Positions 7,472 to 15,953 of a stretch of DNA of 64,000 nt are shown here, in pieces (within the stretch, counting starts at the first letter, position 1; every line of letters starts with the position of its first letter). The notes beneath the pieces were generated by a model. The model was not told the origin of the DNA and searched no databases. It saw only the letters and a list, made by a program, of their open reading frames with translations. This DNA is from Clostridium sp. AM22-11AC (GTDB lineage Bacteria > Bacillota > Clostridia > Lachnospirales > Lachnospiraceae): the NCBI RefSeq assembly GCF_003473545.1, contig NZ_QUCM01000015.1:1-64000 (forward strand), given 5' to 3'. Made by a program: the position numbers and the translations under genes.

Positions 7472-8910
7472 GTCTGGAGCCATATGCACTGCTTCAGTCC
7501 TGGTATGGAAGCAGACGCTTCAGCCTGATCTTTACGAAAAAAATATTTCATATGATCCGGCTGGTTCCCTATTTATCCAATCTGCTGACAGCTGCTTTTC
7601 TTTTTCTGGCTGCACTTTTGTTTGCATTTTGCCTGCAGACATGGATCCCAGTCCTGAAAAAGAAACCATATGATAAGGGACTGCTGTTAGCAGCTGCTTT
7701 TTTTGTAACAGCGCCGTCCCTTGCAGAACAGTATGCCTATACGCTCCAGGCTTTTGAGATCACATTATCTATGTGCATCTGCATGATCGCAGTGTATTGC
7801 GCCGGGAGAGCGGTTTATGGAAATGGTTCGGTGATCTGGTATCTGGCAGCGGTGCTGCTTCTGGTATGGACATTAGGTTCTTATCAGGGGTTTTGCGTCT
7901 GTTATATGGCACTGGTGCTGATCTCATTTCTGGGAAGTTATGAGACAGATATGCATAAGGGGCAGGAAAAAGCCTTTCTTTATGGTATCCGACAGGTTAT
8001 CATTTTTATTATAGGATTTATCTTATATTTCCTTACAGCTTCATTTTTGTGCAGGATCAAAGGCGGGGACTCCAGTTATGTGGATGCCATGTTTATGTGG
8101 GGCACCTTAAGTAAGGCAGAATGCCTGCATTATGTAAAGGATGAATTCCGTGCATTGTATTGCGGTGTGGTGCCGGTCCTTTATAATCGTTTTTTTGGCA
8201 TAATGGCATTTGGTTGTACCATATTTCTGGCTGTCCGCAGCGTGAAACTGCATTTTAAGAAATGGTACTGGTATTTTCTTGGGTTGTTCCTGTTGGTTGC
8301 GTCACCTATGTTTGTTGCGTTATTAAGTGGAATGCGGACACCTGTACGTGGACAGCTGGTATTTCCTCTTCTTTTAGGGGCTTTTGCCTGCATTTTTTAT
8401 TGTTTTGCAGTGGGATGCCTGGAGCGTTTTAAGGGCTTTTCCGTAAGAACCCGCTGTGTTGTTATTTCCCTTCTTTTTGTGGCAATGTTTTATCAGTCAT
8501 GGGTGCAGGGAATGGATCTGGTACAGTTAAACCAGACCCTTCATGATACGGTGGTCAATGACCGGATCATCGCACAGCAGATGTATGGGGATATCCGCCG
8601 TGTGGCTGACCGCTCTGATATGCAGAACTGTCCAGTGGCTTTTGTAGGAACACGCAGCGCCAGAATACCAAATACAGCGGCAAGAGGAGAAGTGATCGGA
8701 TATTCCTATTTTGATTTTGGACTGACAAATATCGGGATCAATAATCGGACAACGGGCTTATTTAACCTTATGGGCCTGAACCTGGCAACGCCTACAGTGG
8801 AAGAATATGAACAGGCGCTGCAGGAAGCAGCAGATAAGCCCTGCTGGCCTGCAAAGGAGTCGGTTTTCCTTCTGGATGACGGCTGCGTGGCTGTAAAGCT
8901 TTCAGAGTAG
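7468..8910 (+). CDS. Glucos_trans_II (GtrII)-like polytopic membrane protein, 5'-truncated by frameshift
   Basis: Polytopic protein of 480 residues with roughly ten membrane segments. The start MSLEPYALLQSWYGSRRFSLIFTKK and a following PYLSNLLTA segment resemble the Glucos_trans_II family, lipid-linked glucosyl transferases that decorate O-antigen or cell-wall glycans. The C-terminal 100 residues are extracytoplasmic in character. No strong ribosome-binding site precedes the ATG, which overlaps the upstream stop as ATGA. Together with the upstream fragment it makes one family-length protein, so the gene may be inactive or may carry a sequencing error. No glycan cluster is nearby. Confidence 0.65.
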   Translation: MSLEPYALLQSWYGSRRFSLIFTKKIFHMIRLVPYLSNLLTAAFLFLAALLFAFCLQTWIPVLKKKPYDKGLLLAAAFFVTAPSLAEQYAYTLQAFEITLSMCICMIAVYCAGRAVYGNGSVIWYLAAVLLLVWTLGSYQGFCVCYMALVLISFLGSYETDMHKGQEKAFLYGIRQVIIFIIGFILYFLTASFLCRIKGGDSSYVDAMFMWGTLSKAECLHYVKDEFRALYCGVVPVLYNRFFGIMAFGCTIFLAVRSVKLHFKKWYWYFLGLFLLVASPMFVALLSGMRTPVRGQLVFPLLLGAFACIFYCFAVGCLERFKGFSVRTRCVVISLLFVAMFYQSWVQGMDLVQLNQTLHDTVVNDRIIAQQMYGDIRRVADRSDMQNCPVAFVGTRSARIPNTAARGEVIGYSYFDFGLTNIGINNRTTGLFNLMGLNLATPTVEEYEQALQEAADKPCWPAKESVFLLDDGCVAVKLSE

Positions 8911-8964
8911 AGCAGTTTTAAAATGGAACGGACAGGTCAGTTAAAAAGTGTTCAGCCATTACAT

Positions 8965-9083
8965 CTTCTTGTTTCCATATTCATGAAAACAAGAAGCATG
9001 GTGGGTCCACCATATGCTGATTTGGATGAAAAAGTGCTCATGCAAGCAAGCTTGCAACACACTTTCTCATTCAAACCAGCGCA
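8965..9083. repeat. Three consecutive hairpins in the region before pgi
   Basis: Three stems follow one another: CTTCTTGTTT with AAAACAAGAAG (about 8969-9000), CATGGTGG with CCACCATATG (about 8997-9015), and TGCTGATTTG with CAAACCAGCGCA (9015-9083). The third has internal stem AAGTG/CACTT and the apical palindrome GCAAGCAAGCTTGC at 9042-9055. The core of that apex matches the T-box insertion at 3831-3842. No open frame or terminator explains the block; it may be a structured RNA or a palindromic repeat element. Confidence 0.7.
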
Positions 9084-9143
9084 TGGCAGAACTAACGTTA
9101 AAAATTATAATAACAGGTTATGGAATTGGTAGTGTAAATATGC

Positions 9144-9149
9144 TATACT
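9144..9149 (+). promoter_or_regulatory. Extended -10 promoter of pgi
   Basis: TGCTATACT is an extended -10 hexamer (TG-n-TATACT). No good -35 is present at 17 bases, as is usual for extended -10 promoters. It lies about 95 bases before the pgi start. Confidence 0.55.
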
Positions 9150-9244
9150 AGCACGTAGTTGGGAAAATTTTCACAAAATGTTTTCCTAGCTTGAGAGAAC
9201 ATAAATATCTCAAAAGTATGCAATCAGAAAAGGAGAGCGGGAAC

Positions 9245-10594
9245 ATGGGTAAGGAAGTTGTATTCGATTATTCAAAAGCCACCGGTTTTATCTCAGCTGA
9301 AGAGATGGCTAACTTCAAAAAAACAGTTATGACAGCAAAGGAGACTTTGTTAAGCAAAGAAGGTGCTGGAAACGACTATCTTGGTTGGATCGATCTTCCA
9401 GTTGATTATGATAAGGATGAGTTTGCAAGAATTAAAAAGGCAGCAGCAAAGATCCAGAGCGATTCCGATGTTCTGCTGGTAGTAGGAATTGGCGGTTCCT
9501 ATTTAGGAGCAAGAGCAGCCATCGAATTTTTAAGCAACAGCTTTTATAACGTGCTGTCTAAGGATGTGCGCAAGACTCCTGAGATCTATTTTGTAGGAAA
9601 CAGCATCAGCAGCAAATATATTGCAGACCTTAAGAAAGTTCTGGCTGGAAAGGATTTCTCCATCAATATCATTTCCAAGTCCGGTACAACCACAGAGCCA
9701 GCTATCGCATTCCGTGTATTTAAGGAAATGCTGATCGAAAAGTATGGCAAAGAAGAGGCTGCAAAGCGTATCTACGCAACCACAGACCGTGCAAAGGGTG
9801 CTTTAAAGAACCTGGCAGACGAAGAAGGCTATGAAGAATTCGTAGTTCCGGATGATGTAGGCGGACGTTTCTCCGTTCTTACAGCAGTAGGTCTGCTTCC
9901 GATCGCTGTATGCGGTGCCGATATTGACAAGCTGATGGAAGGTGCTGCTTCCGGACGTAAGAAAGCACTGGAAACTCCTTACGAAGAAAACCCGGCTCTT
10001 CTGTATGCAGCAGTCCGCAATATCCTGCTTCGCAAGGGCAAAGCAGTAGAGATCGTAGCAAATTATGAGCCAAGCCTTCACTATGTATCTGAGTGGTGGA
10101 AGCAGCTGTTTGGCGAAAGCGAAGGAAAAGACCAGAGAGGTATCTTCCCTGCAGCAGTAGATCTGACCACAGACCTGCACTCCATGGGACAGTTTATCCA
10201 GGACGGCGCACGCATCATGTTTGAGACTGTTATCAACGTAGAAGAATCTCCGGAAGAGATCGTTTTAAAGAAAGAGGATGTAGACACCGACGGCATGAAC
10301 TATCTTGCTGGAAAGACTGTAGATTTCGTAAATAAGAGCGCTATGAACGGAACCATTCTGGCTCACACAGACGGAAATGTACCAAACCTGATGGTTAAGG
10401 TACCAGAGCAGAATGAATTCTATTTAGGTGAATTATTCTACTTCTTTGAGTTTGCCTGTGGCGTAAGCGGCTACATTTTAGGAATTAATCCATTTAACCA
10501 GCCAGGCGTAGAAAGCTACAAGAAGAACATGTTTGCTCTCCTTGGAAAGCCAGGCTATGAAGCTCAGAGAGAAGAGCTGTTAAAGAGACTGTAA
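9245..10594 (+). CDS. pgi: Glucose-6-phosphate isomerase
   Basis: Cytosolic enzyme that interconverts glucose 6-phosphate and fructose 6-phosphate, 449 residues, the short form typical of Firmicutes. The two family signatures are present: [18 protein letters not shown] and the [14 protein letters not shown] region, and [14 protein letters not shown] and [15 protein letters not shown] bind the sugar phosphate. AAGGAGAG is placed before the ATG at 9245; the open frame extends 18 codons upstream but without a ribosome-binding site. It stands alone with its own promoter and terminator, next to transketolase, another central carbon enzyme. Confidence 0.97.
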   Translation: MGKEVVFDYSKATGFISAEEMANFKKTVMTAKETLLSKEGAGNDYLGWIDLPVDYDKDEFARIKKAAAKIQSDSDVLLVVGIGGSYLGARAAIEFLSNSFYNVLSKDVRKTPEIYFVGNSISSKYIADLKKVLAGKDFSINIISKSGTTTEPAIAFRVFKEMLIEKYGKEEAAKRIYATTDRAKGALKNLADEEGYEEFVVPDDVGGRFSVLTAVGLLPIAVCGADIDKLMEGAASGRKKALETPYEENPALLYAAVRNILLRKGKAVEIVANYEPSLHYVSEWWKQLFGESEGKDQRGIFPAAVDLTTDLHSMGQFIQDGARIMFETVINVEESPEEIVLKKEDVDTDGMNYLAGKTVDFVNKSAMNGTILAHTDGNVPNLMVKVPEQNEFYLGELFYFFEFACGVSGYILGINPFNQPGVESYKKNMFALLGKPGYEAQREELLKRL

Positions 10595-10630
10595 AATACG
10601 GTTGGCTATAAGCATTATTTATAGTAAAAG

Positions 10631-10659
10631 AGGAGTCGCCTGAAAACGGCTCCTTTTTT
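10631..10659 (+). terminator. Intrinsic terminator after pgi
   Basis: AGGAGTCG pairs with CGGCTCCT (one G-T wobble) and is followed by six T. Confidence 0.85.
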
Positions 10660-10775
10660 GCTATCATTTTCAATGTTATTTTAAAGGTCCGGGAAAACAC
10701 AGACTAGACGTAAACCAATTCCAATGGTAGAATTGACATAGATTACGTTGTGAAAACGAAAGGAGAACTATTAAA

Positions 10776-12761
10776 ATGGGCATGATAGAAACAAAGACAG
10801 CTAATGCCATTCGTGTATTATCTGCTGATGCTATCCAGAAGGCAAAATCCGGACATCCTGGACTTCCTTTAGGATGTGCTTCCGCAGCTTATGAATTATG
10901 GGCTAATCATATGAGACATAACCCGGCAGATCCAAAGTGGGTGGACAGAGACCGTTTCATCCTTTCTGGCGGACATGGTTCTATGCTGCTGTATTCATTA
11001 TTCCATTTATTTGGCTATGGTGATCTGTCTATGGAAGATTTAAAGAACTTCCGTCAGATCGACTCCCTTACACCAGGACATCCTGAGTACGGCCACACAG
11101 TAGGTGTAGAAGCTACTACAGGACCTTTAGGACAGGGAATGGGCATGGCTGTAGGTATGGCTATGGCAGAGGCTCATTTAGCTTCCGTATTCAACAAAGA
11201 TGACATTAAGATCGTTGACCATTACACCTATGTACTGGGCGGAGACGGCTGTATGATGGAAGGTCTTTCCTCTGAAGCCTTCTCTTTAGCAGGTACCTTA
11301 GGACTTGGAAAACTGATCGTTCTCTACGACTCTAACAATATTTCCATCGAAGGAAATACAGATATCGCATTTACAGAAGATACTGCAAAGCGTTTTGAGT
11401 CCTATGGATTTGGCGTATTCCAGGTAGAAGATGGAAATGACTTCGCTGCTATCGGCGCAGCGATCGAAGCAGCTAAGGCTGATACAGAAAGACCTTCTCT
11501 GATCGTTCTTCATACTCAGATCGGATACGGCTGCCCGGCTAAACAGGGTAAAGCATCTGCACATGGTGAGCCTCTGGGCGAAGAGAACATCATTGCCATG
11601 AAGGAAAACTTAGGCTGGGAGAGCATGGAGCCATTCTATGTACCTCAGGATGTTTATGACCACATGGCTAAGGTAAGAGAAAGCTTAAAGGCACCAGAAG
11701 AAGAGTGGAATGCAAGATTTGCAGCATACTGTGAGAAGTATCCGGAAATGAAGGAACTTTGGGATCAGTATCATGACAAAGACCTGCCTAAGAAGCTTTG
11801 GGACAATGAAGAATTCTGGTCCTATGAGGACAAGCCACAGGCAACCAGAAATCTGTCCGGCGAGCTGTTAAATAAGATCAATAAGGTAGTTCCGAACCTG
11901 TTCGGCGGTTCTGCCGACCTGGCTCCTTCCAACAAGACCAACTTAAAGGGCGAGGGAGACTTCTCCAAGGCTGATTACTCTGGAAAGAACCTGCACTTTG
12001 GTGTAAGAGAGCAGGCAATGACTGCTATTGGAAATGGTCTGGTTCTTCACGGCGGCGTGATCCCTTATGTAGCAACCTTCTTCGTATTCAGTGATTACAT
12101 GAAGCCAATTGCAAGACTGTCATCCCTGATGAAGGTGCCGCTGATCTACGTTCTGACCCATGACAGCATCGGTGTAGGCGAAGACGGACCTACCCATGAG
12201 CCGATCGAGCAGTTAGCTATGTTACGTGCGCAGCCTAACTTCCATGTATTCCGCCCTGCAGATGCAAAAGAGACTGCAGCAGCATGGTACAGTGCGATTA
12301 CTTCTGAAAAGACACCTACCGCTCTGGTACTTACCAGACAGAACCTGCCTCAGTTAGCAGGAACTGGCCGTGATGCAGTAAAGGGCGCTTACATTGTAGC
12401 TGATTCCGCAAAGGAAACTCCAGATGCGATCATCATTGCTACCGGTTCTGAGTTAAGCCTGGCAGTAGAAGCAAAAGAACTGCTGTTAAAGGATGGAATG
12501 GATGTCCGCGTTGTATCCATGCCATGTATGGACCTGTTCGAAGAGCAGAGCCCAGAATACAAAGAGTCCGTTCTTCCAAAGGCTGTAAGAAAGAGAGTTG
12601 CAGTAGAAGCACTTTCTGACTTCGGCTGGGGCCGTTATGTAGGCCTTGACGGCGCAACTGTATGCATGGAAGGCTTCGGTGCATCCGGCCCTGCAGCACA
12701 GCTGTTTGAGAAGTTTGGATTTACCGCAGAGCGTGTTGCTGAGACTGTAAAGAGTCTGTAA
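10776..12761 (+). CDS. tkt: Transketolase
   Basis: Thiamine-diphosphate enzyme of the non-oxidative pentose phosphate pathway, moving two-carbon units between ketoses and aldoses, 661 residues as usual. The opening [20 protein letters not shown] is the family start; [19 protein letters not shown] is the diphosphate-binding motif; HFGVREQAM includes the conserved glutamate that activates the cofactor; [14 protein letters not shown] is the substrate-pocket motif. AGGAGA lies nine bases before the ATG. Transcribed alone, with a double hairpin after it. Codon use is biased toward preferred codons, consistent with high expression. Confidence 0.97.
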   Translation: MGMIETKTANAIRVLSADAIQKAKSGHPGLPLGCASAAYELWANHMRHNPADPKWVDRDRFILSGGHGSMLLYSLFHLFGYGDLSMEDLKNFRQIDSLTPGHPEYGHTVGVEATTGPLGQGMGMAVGMAMAEAHLASVFNKDDIKIVDHYTYVLGGDGCMMEGLSSEAFSLAGTLGLGKLIVLYDSNNISIEGNTDIAFTEDTAKRFESYGFGVFQVEDGNDFAAIGAAIEAAKADTERPSLIVLHTQIGYGCPAKQGKASAHGEPLGEENIIAMKENLGWESMEPFYVPQDVYDHMAKVRESLKAPEEEWNARFAAYCEKYPEMKELWDQYHDKDLPKKLWDNEEFWSYEDKPQATRNLSGELLNKINKVVPNLFGGSADLAPSNKTNLKGEGDFSKADYSGKNLHFGVREQAMTAIGNGLVLHGGVIPYVATFFVFSDYMKPIARLSSLMKVPLIYVLTHDSIGVGEDGPTHEPIEQLAMLRAQPNFHVFRPADAKETAAAWYSAITSEKTPTALVLTRQNLPQLAGTGRDAVKGAYIVADSAKETPDAIIIATGSELSLAVEAKELLLKDGMDVRVVSMPCMDLFEEQSPEYKESVLPKAVRKRVAVEALSDFGWGRYVGLDGATVCMEGFGASGPAAQLFEKFGFTAERVAETVKSL

Positions 12762-12777
12762 GACGTAAAAATCGATG

Positions 12778-12863
12778 GATGCGCCGAAGGCGCATCCTGA
12801 TATCGCAATAATAAGATACCCCGGTGACCGCCTGAAAAATGGCAGCTGCCGGGGTGTTTTTGT
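12778..12863 (+). terminator. Two hairpins after tkt, the second an intrinsic terminator
   Basis: GATGCGCC-GAA-GGCGCATC (12778-12796) is a compact hairpin without a T-run. TACCCCGG (12817-12824) pairs with CCGGGGTG (12849-12856) and is followed by TTTTTG, the likely stop point. Confidence 0.8.
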
Positions 12864-12934
12864 CTCAATGGTGCATACTTGTGCAATGAAAAAGTTTGAC
12901 ACAAGCGACCGCGCCAAAGGCGCGGTTAACCGTT

Positions 12935-13201
12935 TTATTCCTCGATCACCTGTATCTCTAAATAATCAAAATCCACAGTCTCAATAAAATTATCCTGGGT
13001 AAACCGGGCTTTGTCGTGATATTTAAAATCCTGGACTGTAGCATCCAGCCACATGGGCTTTTCCAGGTCAAACTTATAGCATATTTCATCTAAACAATTA
13101 AAAACCATCTGGGTTCTGGAAATAGAATAATCGCCGCAGCAGGCCACCATATCTTTCACCAGATGGTTGTCTTTCATGATCTTTCCCCACATCCGAAACA
13201 T
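12935..13201 (-). CDS. Small uncharacterised protein
   Basis: No family recognised with confidence. The frame gives 88 residues, acidic at the C-terminus, with no signal peptide and no membrane segment. A GGGGA sequence seven bases before an internal ATG at 13177 suggests the shorter start MKDNHLVKDMV, giving 80 residues. It contains a CC pair followed by GDY and several aromatic residues. An extended -10 (TGCTATACT) lies upstream on the minus strand near 13250. The size and promoter make a real gene likely; the function is unknown. Confidence 0.6.
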   Translation of the reverse strand: MFRMWGKIMKDNHLVKDMVACCGDYSISRTQMVFNCLDEICYKFDLEKPMWLDATVQDFKYHDKARFTQDNFIETVDFDYLEIQVIEE

Positions 13202-13317
13202 GTATTTTCCAGCCTTTCTTTTTTGTTGAACCGTGTGTACATGTTAGTTAGTATAGCATAGAATACTGCGTATAATCTATAAAAAACGGCTGCAATCAGA
13301 ATATTCTTTCATGCAGC

Positions 13318-13927
13318 CATGAACTGCCATATTGGGCCGAAAAAGATGACGCTCTTTTATCTGTTTTGCAGAAATATATTGATAGAGACTGGAATGATAA
13401 GGACCTTAAAGTGATCTTATGTGGCTCTGCACTTAGCTTTATGGAGAAAAAGGTACTCAGTGAAAAGAGCCCTCTGTTTGGAAGACGTGATTCGCAGATC
13501 AAATTAGAGGCGTTCAATTACTTAGATGCTGCGAAATTTGTTCCAAACTATTCAAATGAGGATAAGGCAATTTGTTATGGAATTTTCGGATATATCCCTT
13601 GTAAATAATATTGTTGAGCAGATCGCGTTTGGCGAAAATACGCTTAATACGATTGCGGGAAAAATTGGAGAAAAAGAACCAACAGTATTATACTCCCTGG
13701 ATAAATTAATAAATGTTGGTCTGGTTGAAAAGAAAAAGTGTATTACAGATGAGAAAAATAAAAAGAAGACCCAGTATGTTTTAAGAGATTATATGTTCAA
13801 ATTCTGGTATGAGTTTATCCCAAAGGCTACCAGTGTGATCGAGATGGGGCAGGGAGAGATTTATTATCAGGATACACAGAGTGGTTTGAAGCATTATCAG
13901 AAGAGGATGTATTGTTGTTTACATTAG
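13318..13927 (+). pseudogene. Remnant of a DUF234-type AAA ATPase
   Basis: Fragments of an archaeal-type ATPase (P-loop plus DUF234 C-terminal domain) lie in two frames. The first frame (13318-13608) reads HELPYWAEKDDALLSVLQ, then VILCGSALSFMEKKVL and SPLFGRRDSQIKLEAFNYLD, the middle of the ATPase domain. The second (from about 13580) reads EFSDISLVNNIVEQIAFG, then NTIAGKIGEKEPTVLYSLDK and the KFWYEFIPKA segment of DUF234. The Walker A half is missing, and about 50 residues appear deleted at the frame switch near 13577-13590. The end also changes frame near 13870, into an unrelated tail reading WFEALSEEDVLLFTLDSLYE before a stop. No start codon or ribosome-binding site remains. Confidence 0.8.
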
Positions 13928-14085
13928 ATTCACTTTATGAATAAAAATAATATTAAATCATGTTTAAAAGCAGTACCTGTTATGGGCGGACATGCCGCTT
14001 GCTGGGTAAAAGCAAAGCCAAATGCATTCTCTGGGGAGAAGGAAAATGCGAAAGTAAAGATCCACCTTTGCGGCGGCGTGGAAAC

Positions 14086-14118
14086 AAGGGCCAGCTGCCA
14101 AACAGACAGCTGGCCCTT
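14086..14118. repeat. Perfect 12-bp inverted repeat
   Basis: AAGGGCCAGCTG and CAGCTGGCCCTT flank a nine-base loop. No T-run follows on either strand, so it may be a Rho-type or bidirectional stop, or a binding site. It lies between the ATPase remnant and the coiled-coil gene. Confidence 0.65.
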
Positions 14119-14198
14119 GCCCTGTTACAGGTTTTGTAGTAAGCTATAACTATTGACAAAATCCCCCGAAATTCGGGAGGAGAGGAGGTACTTGGGCG

Positions 14199-15305
14199 GT
14201 GGAGCAGGCTATTACTGATTATGTGAAATTTCTGGCAGATGCCAGGGATGCAGTGTATCGTCTGAATAATGATCAGGCGACAGCAAAGCAGTTAAAAGAA
14301 CAGGGAGAGCGCCAGGAAAAAGAGTTGGCAGCTGCGAAAAAGGCAGTGACAGATTCGGTGAACCAGACCATAAAAAAGCGGCGCAGCGAGATCGATACAA
14401 GCTATGACAAAGAGATCGCAAAAGGTCAGGAACGGCTGAAAAAAGCCAGGACCCAGCGGGAAAAAGCCAAAAACAAGGGAATGAAGGAACGGATCGCAGA
14501 GGAGACCAGTGAACTTCGGGAACACAACAGGGACTTGCAGATCCAGATGAAGACCATGTTCCAGAAGGATAAAGTGCCTGTATTCTGTCGCACTACATTT
14601 TATTATTCCCTGTACTATGCAAGAGGACTTAAGGAGCGTCTGATTGGTTTTATTACGTTCCTGATCTGCTTTTTAGCACTTCCATGCGGTGTTTATTTCC
14701 TGCTTCCGGACCGTAAGATCTGGTATCTGGTACTGGTTTATTTTGCAGATATCATTATTTTCGGCGGTCTGTATGTGACCATTGGAAACCGCAGCCGTTC
14801 CCGTTATCATGATGCCTTAAAGCAGGGCCGGGAGATCCGCAACCTGTTAAGCTCCAATGAAAAGAAGATCAAAGTCATTGTCCACAGTATTGAAAAGGAC
14901 GGCAATGAAGATATTTATGATCTGGAGAAATATGATGATGAGATTGCCTGCGCACAGCAGGAACTGTCTGATATAGCAGCAAAGAAAAAAGATGCCATCA
15001 GCAGCTTTGAAAATGTGACCAGAAATATTATTGCCGATGAGATCGAGGGGAACCACAGGGCAGAGATCGAAGAAAAAGAACAGAAATTACAGGAAGTAAA
15101 CGACAGTCTTGCTCAGTTAGAAAGCAGCATCCGCCAGCAGAACATCCATATTACAGACACCTTTGGTCCATATCTTGGAAAAGAGTACCTGAATACGGAT
15201 AAGCTTTTAGGATTGTCTAAGTTGATCCAGTCCGGAACAGCTTCCAATATTACGGAGGCTATTGAAATGGATAAAAATGGGGTAGGAAAAACAGAAACAA
15301 ATTAA
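14199..15305 (+). CDS. Coiled-coil membrane protein of unknown function
   Basis: No family recognised. The 368-residue protein has a long charged coiled coil (residues about 25-125, rich in K, E, Q, A), two closely spaced transmembrane helices (about 155-210: ERLIGFITFLICFLALPC and IWYLVLVYFADIIIFGG), and a second coiled coil (about 220-320) before a short tail. Both coiled coils should face the same side of the membrane. The start is a GTG with AGGAGG ten bases upstream. It ends 53 bases before the ANTAR response regulator, on the same strand and without a terminator between, so they may be co-transcribed. Confidence 0.75.
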   Translation: MEQAITDYVKFLADARDAVYRLNNDQATAKQLKEQGERQEKELAAAKKAVTDSVNQTIKKRRSEIDTSYDKEIAKGQERLKKARTQREKAKNKGMKERIAEETSELREHNRDLQIQMKTMFQKDKVPVFCRTTFYYSLYYARGLKERLIGFITFLICFLALPCGVYFLLPDRKIWYLVLVYFADIIIFGGLYVTIGNRSRSRYHDALKQGREIRNLLSSNEKKIKVIVHSIEKDGNEDIYDLEKYDDEIACAQQELSDIAAKKKDAISSFENVTRNIIADEIEGNHRAEIEEKEQKLQEVNDSLAQLESSIRQQNIHITDTFGPYLGKEYLNTDKLLGLSKLIQSGTASNITEAIEMDKNGVGKTETN

Positions 15306-15358
15306 GATAACAGACAGAAGAGAGAGACAGAATAAGCAGACAATGTAAGGGGGACAAT

Positions 15359-15931
15359 ATGTACAGAGTAGTGATCGCAGATGACGAAGTGCTGATCCGC
15401 ATGTATATTCGGGAAATCTTAGAAAACAATGGTTATGAAGTAGTAGGAGAAGCAGAAGACGGTCTGGATGCGATCGCAGTGTGCAGACAGAAAAAGCCGG
15501 ATTTTGTTATTATGGACATTAATATGCCGGTGATGACTGGTCTGGAAGCAACGAAAGTGATCAACGAGGATAAGCTGGCTGGATTTGTTATTATTTTGAC
15601 GGCTTACCGTGACAAGGAAATTGCTGATCAGGCAGTCAATACAGATGTAATGGGATATATTGTAAAGCCGGTAGATGAAGATACACTGATACCGGCAGTA
15701 AAGATCGCGATCCATAACTATAAGCAGAGAGAAGCTATGGCGAAGGAGTTTCACAAGACGCAGGAAGCCCTGGATGATAGAAAATATTTAGACCGGGCAA
15801 AAGGTCTGGTGATGGAGCGGAAAAACATGTCTGAAAAAGAAGCATTTACTTATATCCGCAGTCTGTCCATGGATAAGGGGATCTCTATGACGGAACTGTC
15901 AAAAATGCTTTTGAAAGCATATGAAGGCTGA
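15359..15931 (+). CDS. ANTAR-domain response regulator (EutV/PdtaR-like)
   Basis: Response regulator of 190 residues that acts on RNA. The receiver domain (1-120) has the acidic pair IADDE, phospho-acceptor D53 in VIMDINMP, and KP in the GYIVKPVDEDTL segment. The ANTAR domain (about 130-188) contains YLDRAKGLVMERKNMSE and ends MTELSKMLL, the three-helix fold that binds paired hexaloop hairpins and prevents termination. The next gene is its kinase, and a matching leader lies at 17552-17631. It resembles EutV of ethanolamine operons, but no eut enzymes are present here. Confidence 0.93.
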   Translation: MYRVVIADDEVLIRMYIREILENNGYEVVGEAEDGLDAIAVCRQKKPDFVIMDINMPVMTGLEATKVINEDKLAGFVIILTAYRDKEIADQAVNTDVMGYIVKPVDEDTLIPAVKIAIHNYKQREAMAKEFHKTQEALDDRKYLDRAKGLVMERKNMSEKEAFTYIRSLSMDKGISMTELSKMLLKAYEG

Positions 15932-15953
15932 CACAAAAGCAGAGAGGGAATTT

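Noticed and set aside
7440..7475. Programmed -1 frameshift joining the glycosyltransferase frames
   Set aside because: The zero-frame codons around the T-run do not form an X-XXY-YYZ heptamer and no downstream pseudoknot was evident; a simple deletion is more economical.
12909..12928. Terminator for the small minus-strand gene at 12935
   Set aside because: ACCGCGCC/GGCGCGGT is a good stem, but no T-run follows on the minus strand; it may still be a structural element.
14086..14118. Insertion-sequence end
   Set aside because: A perfect inverted repeat exists, but there is no transposase and no target-site duplication; the arms are only nine bases apart.
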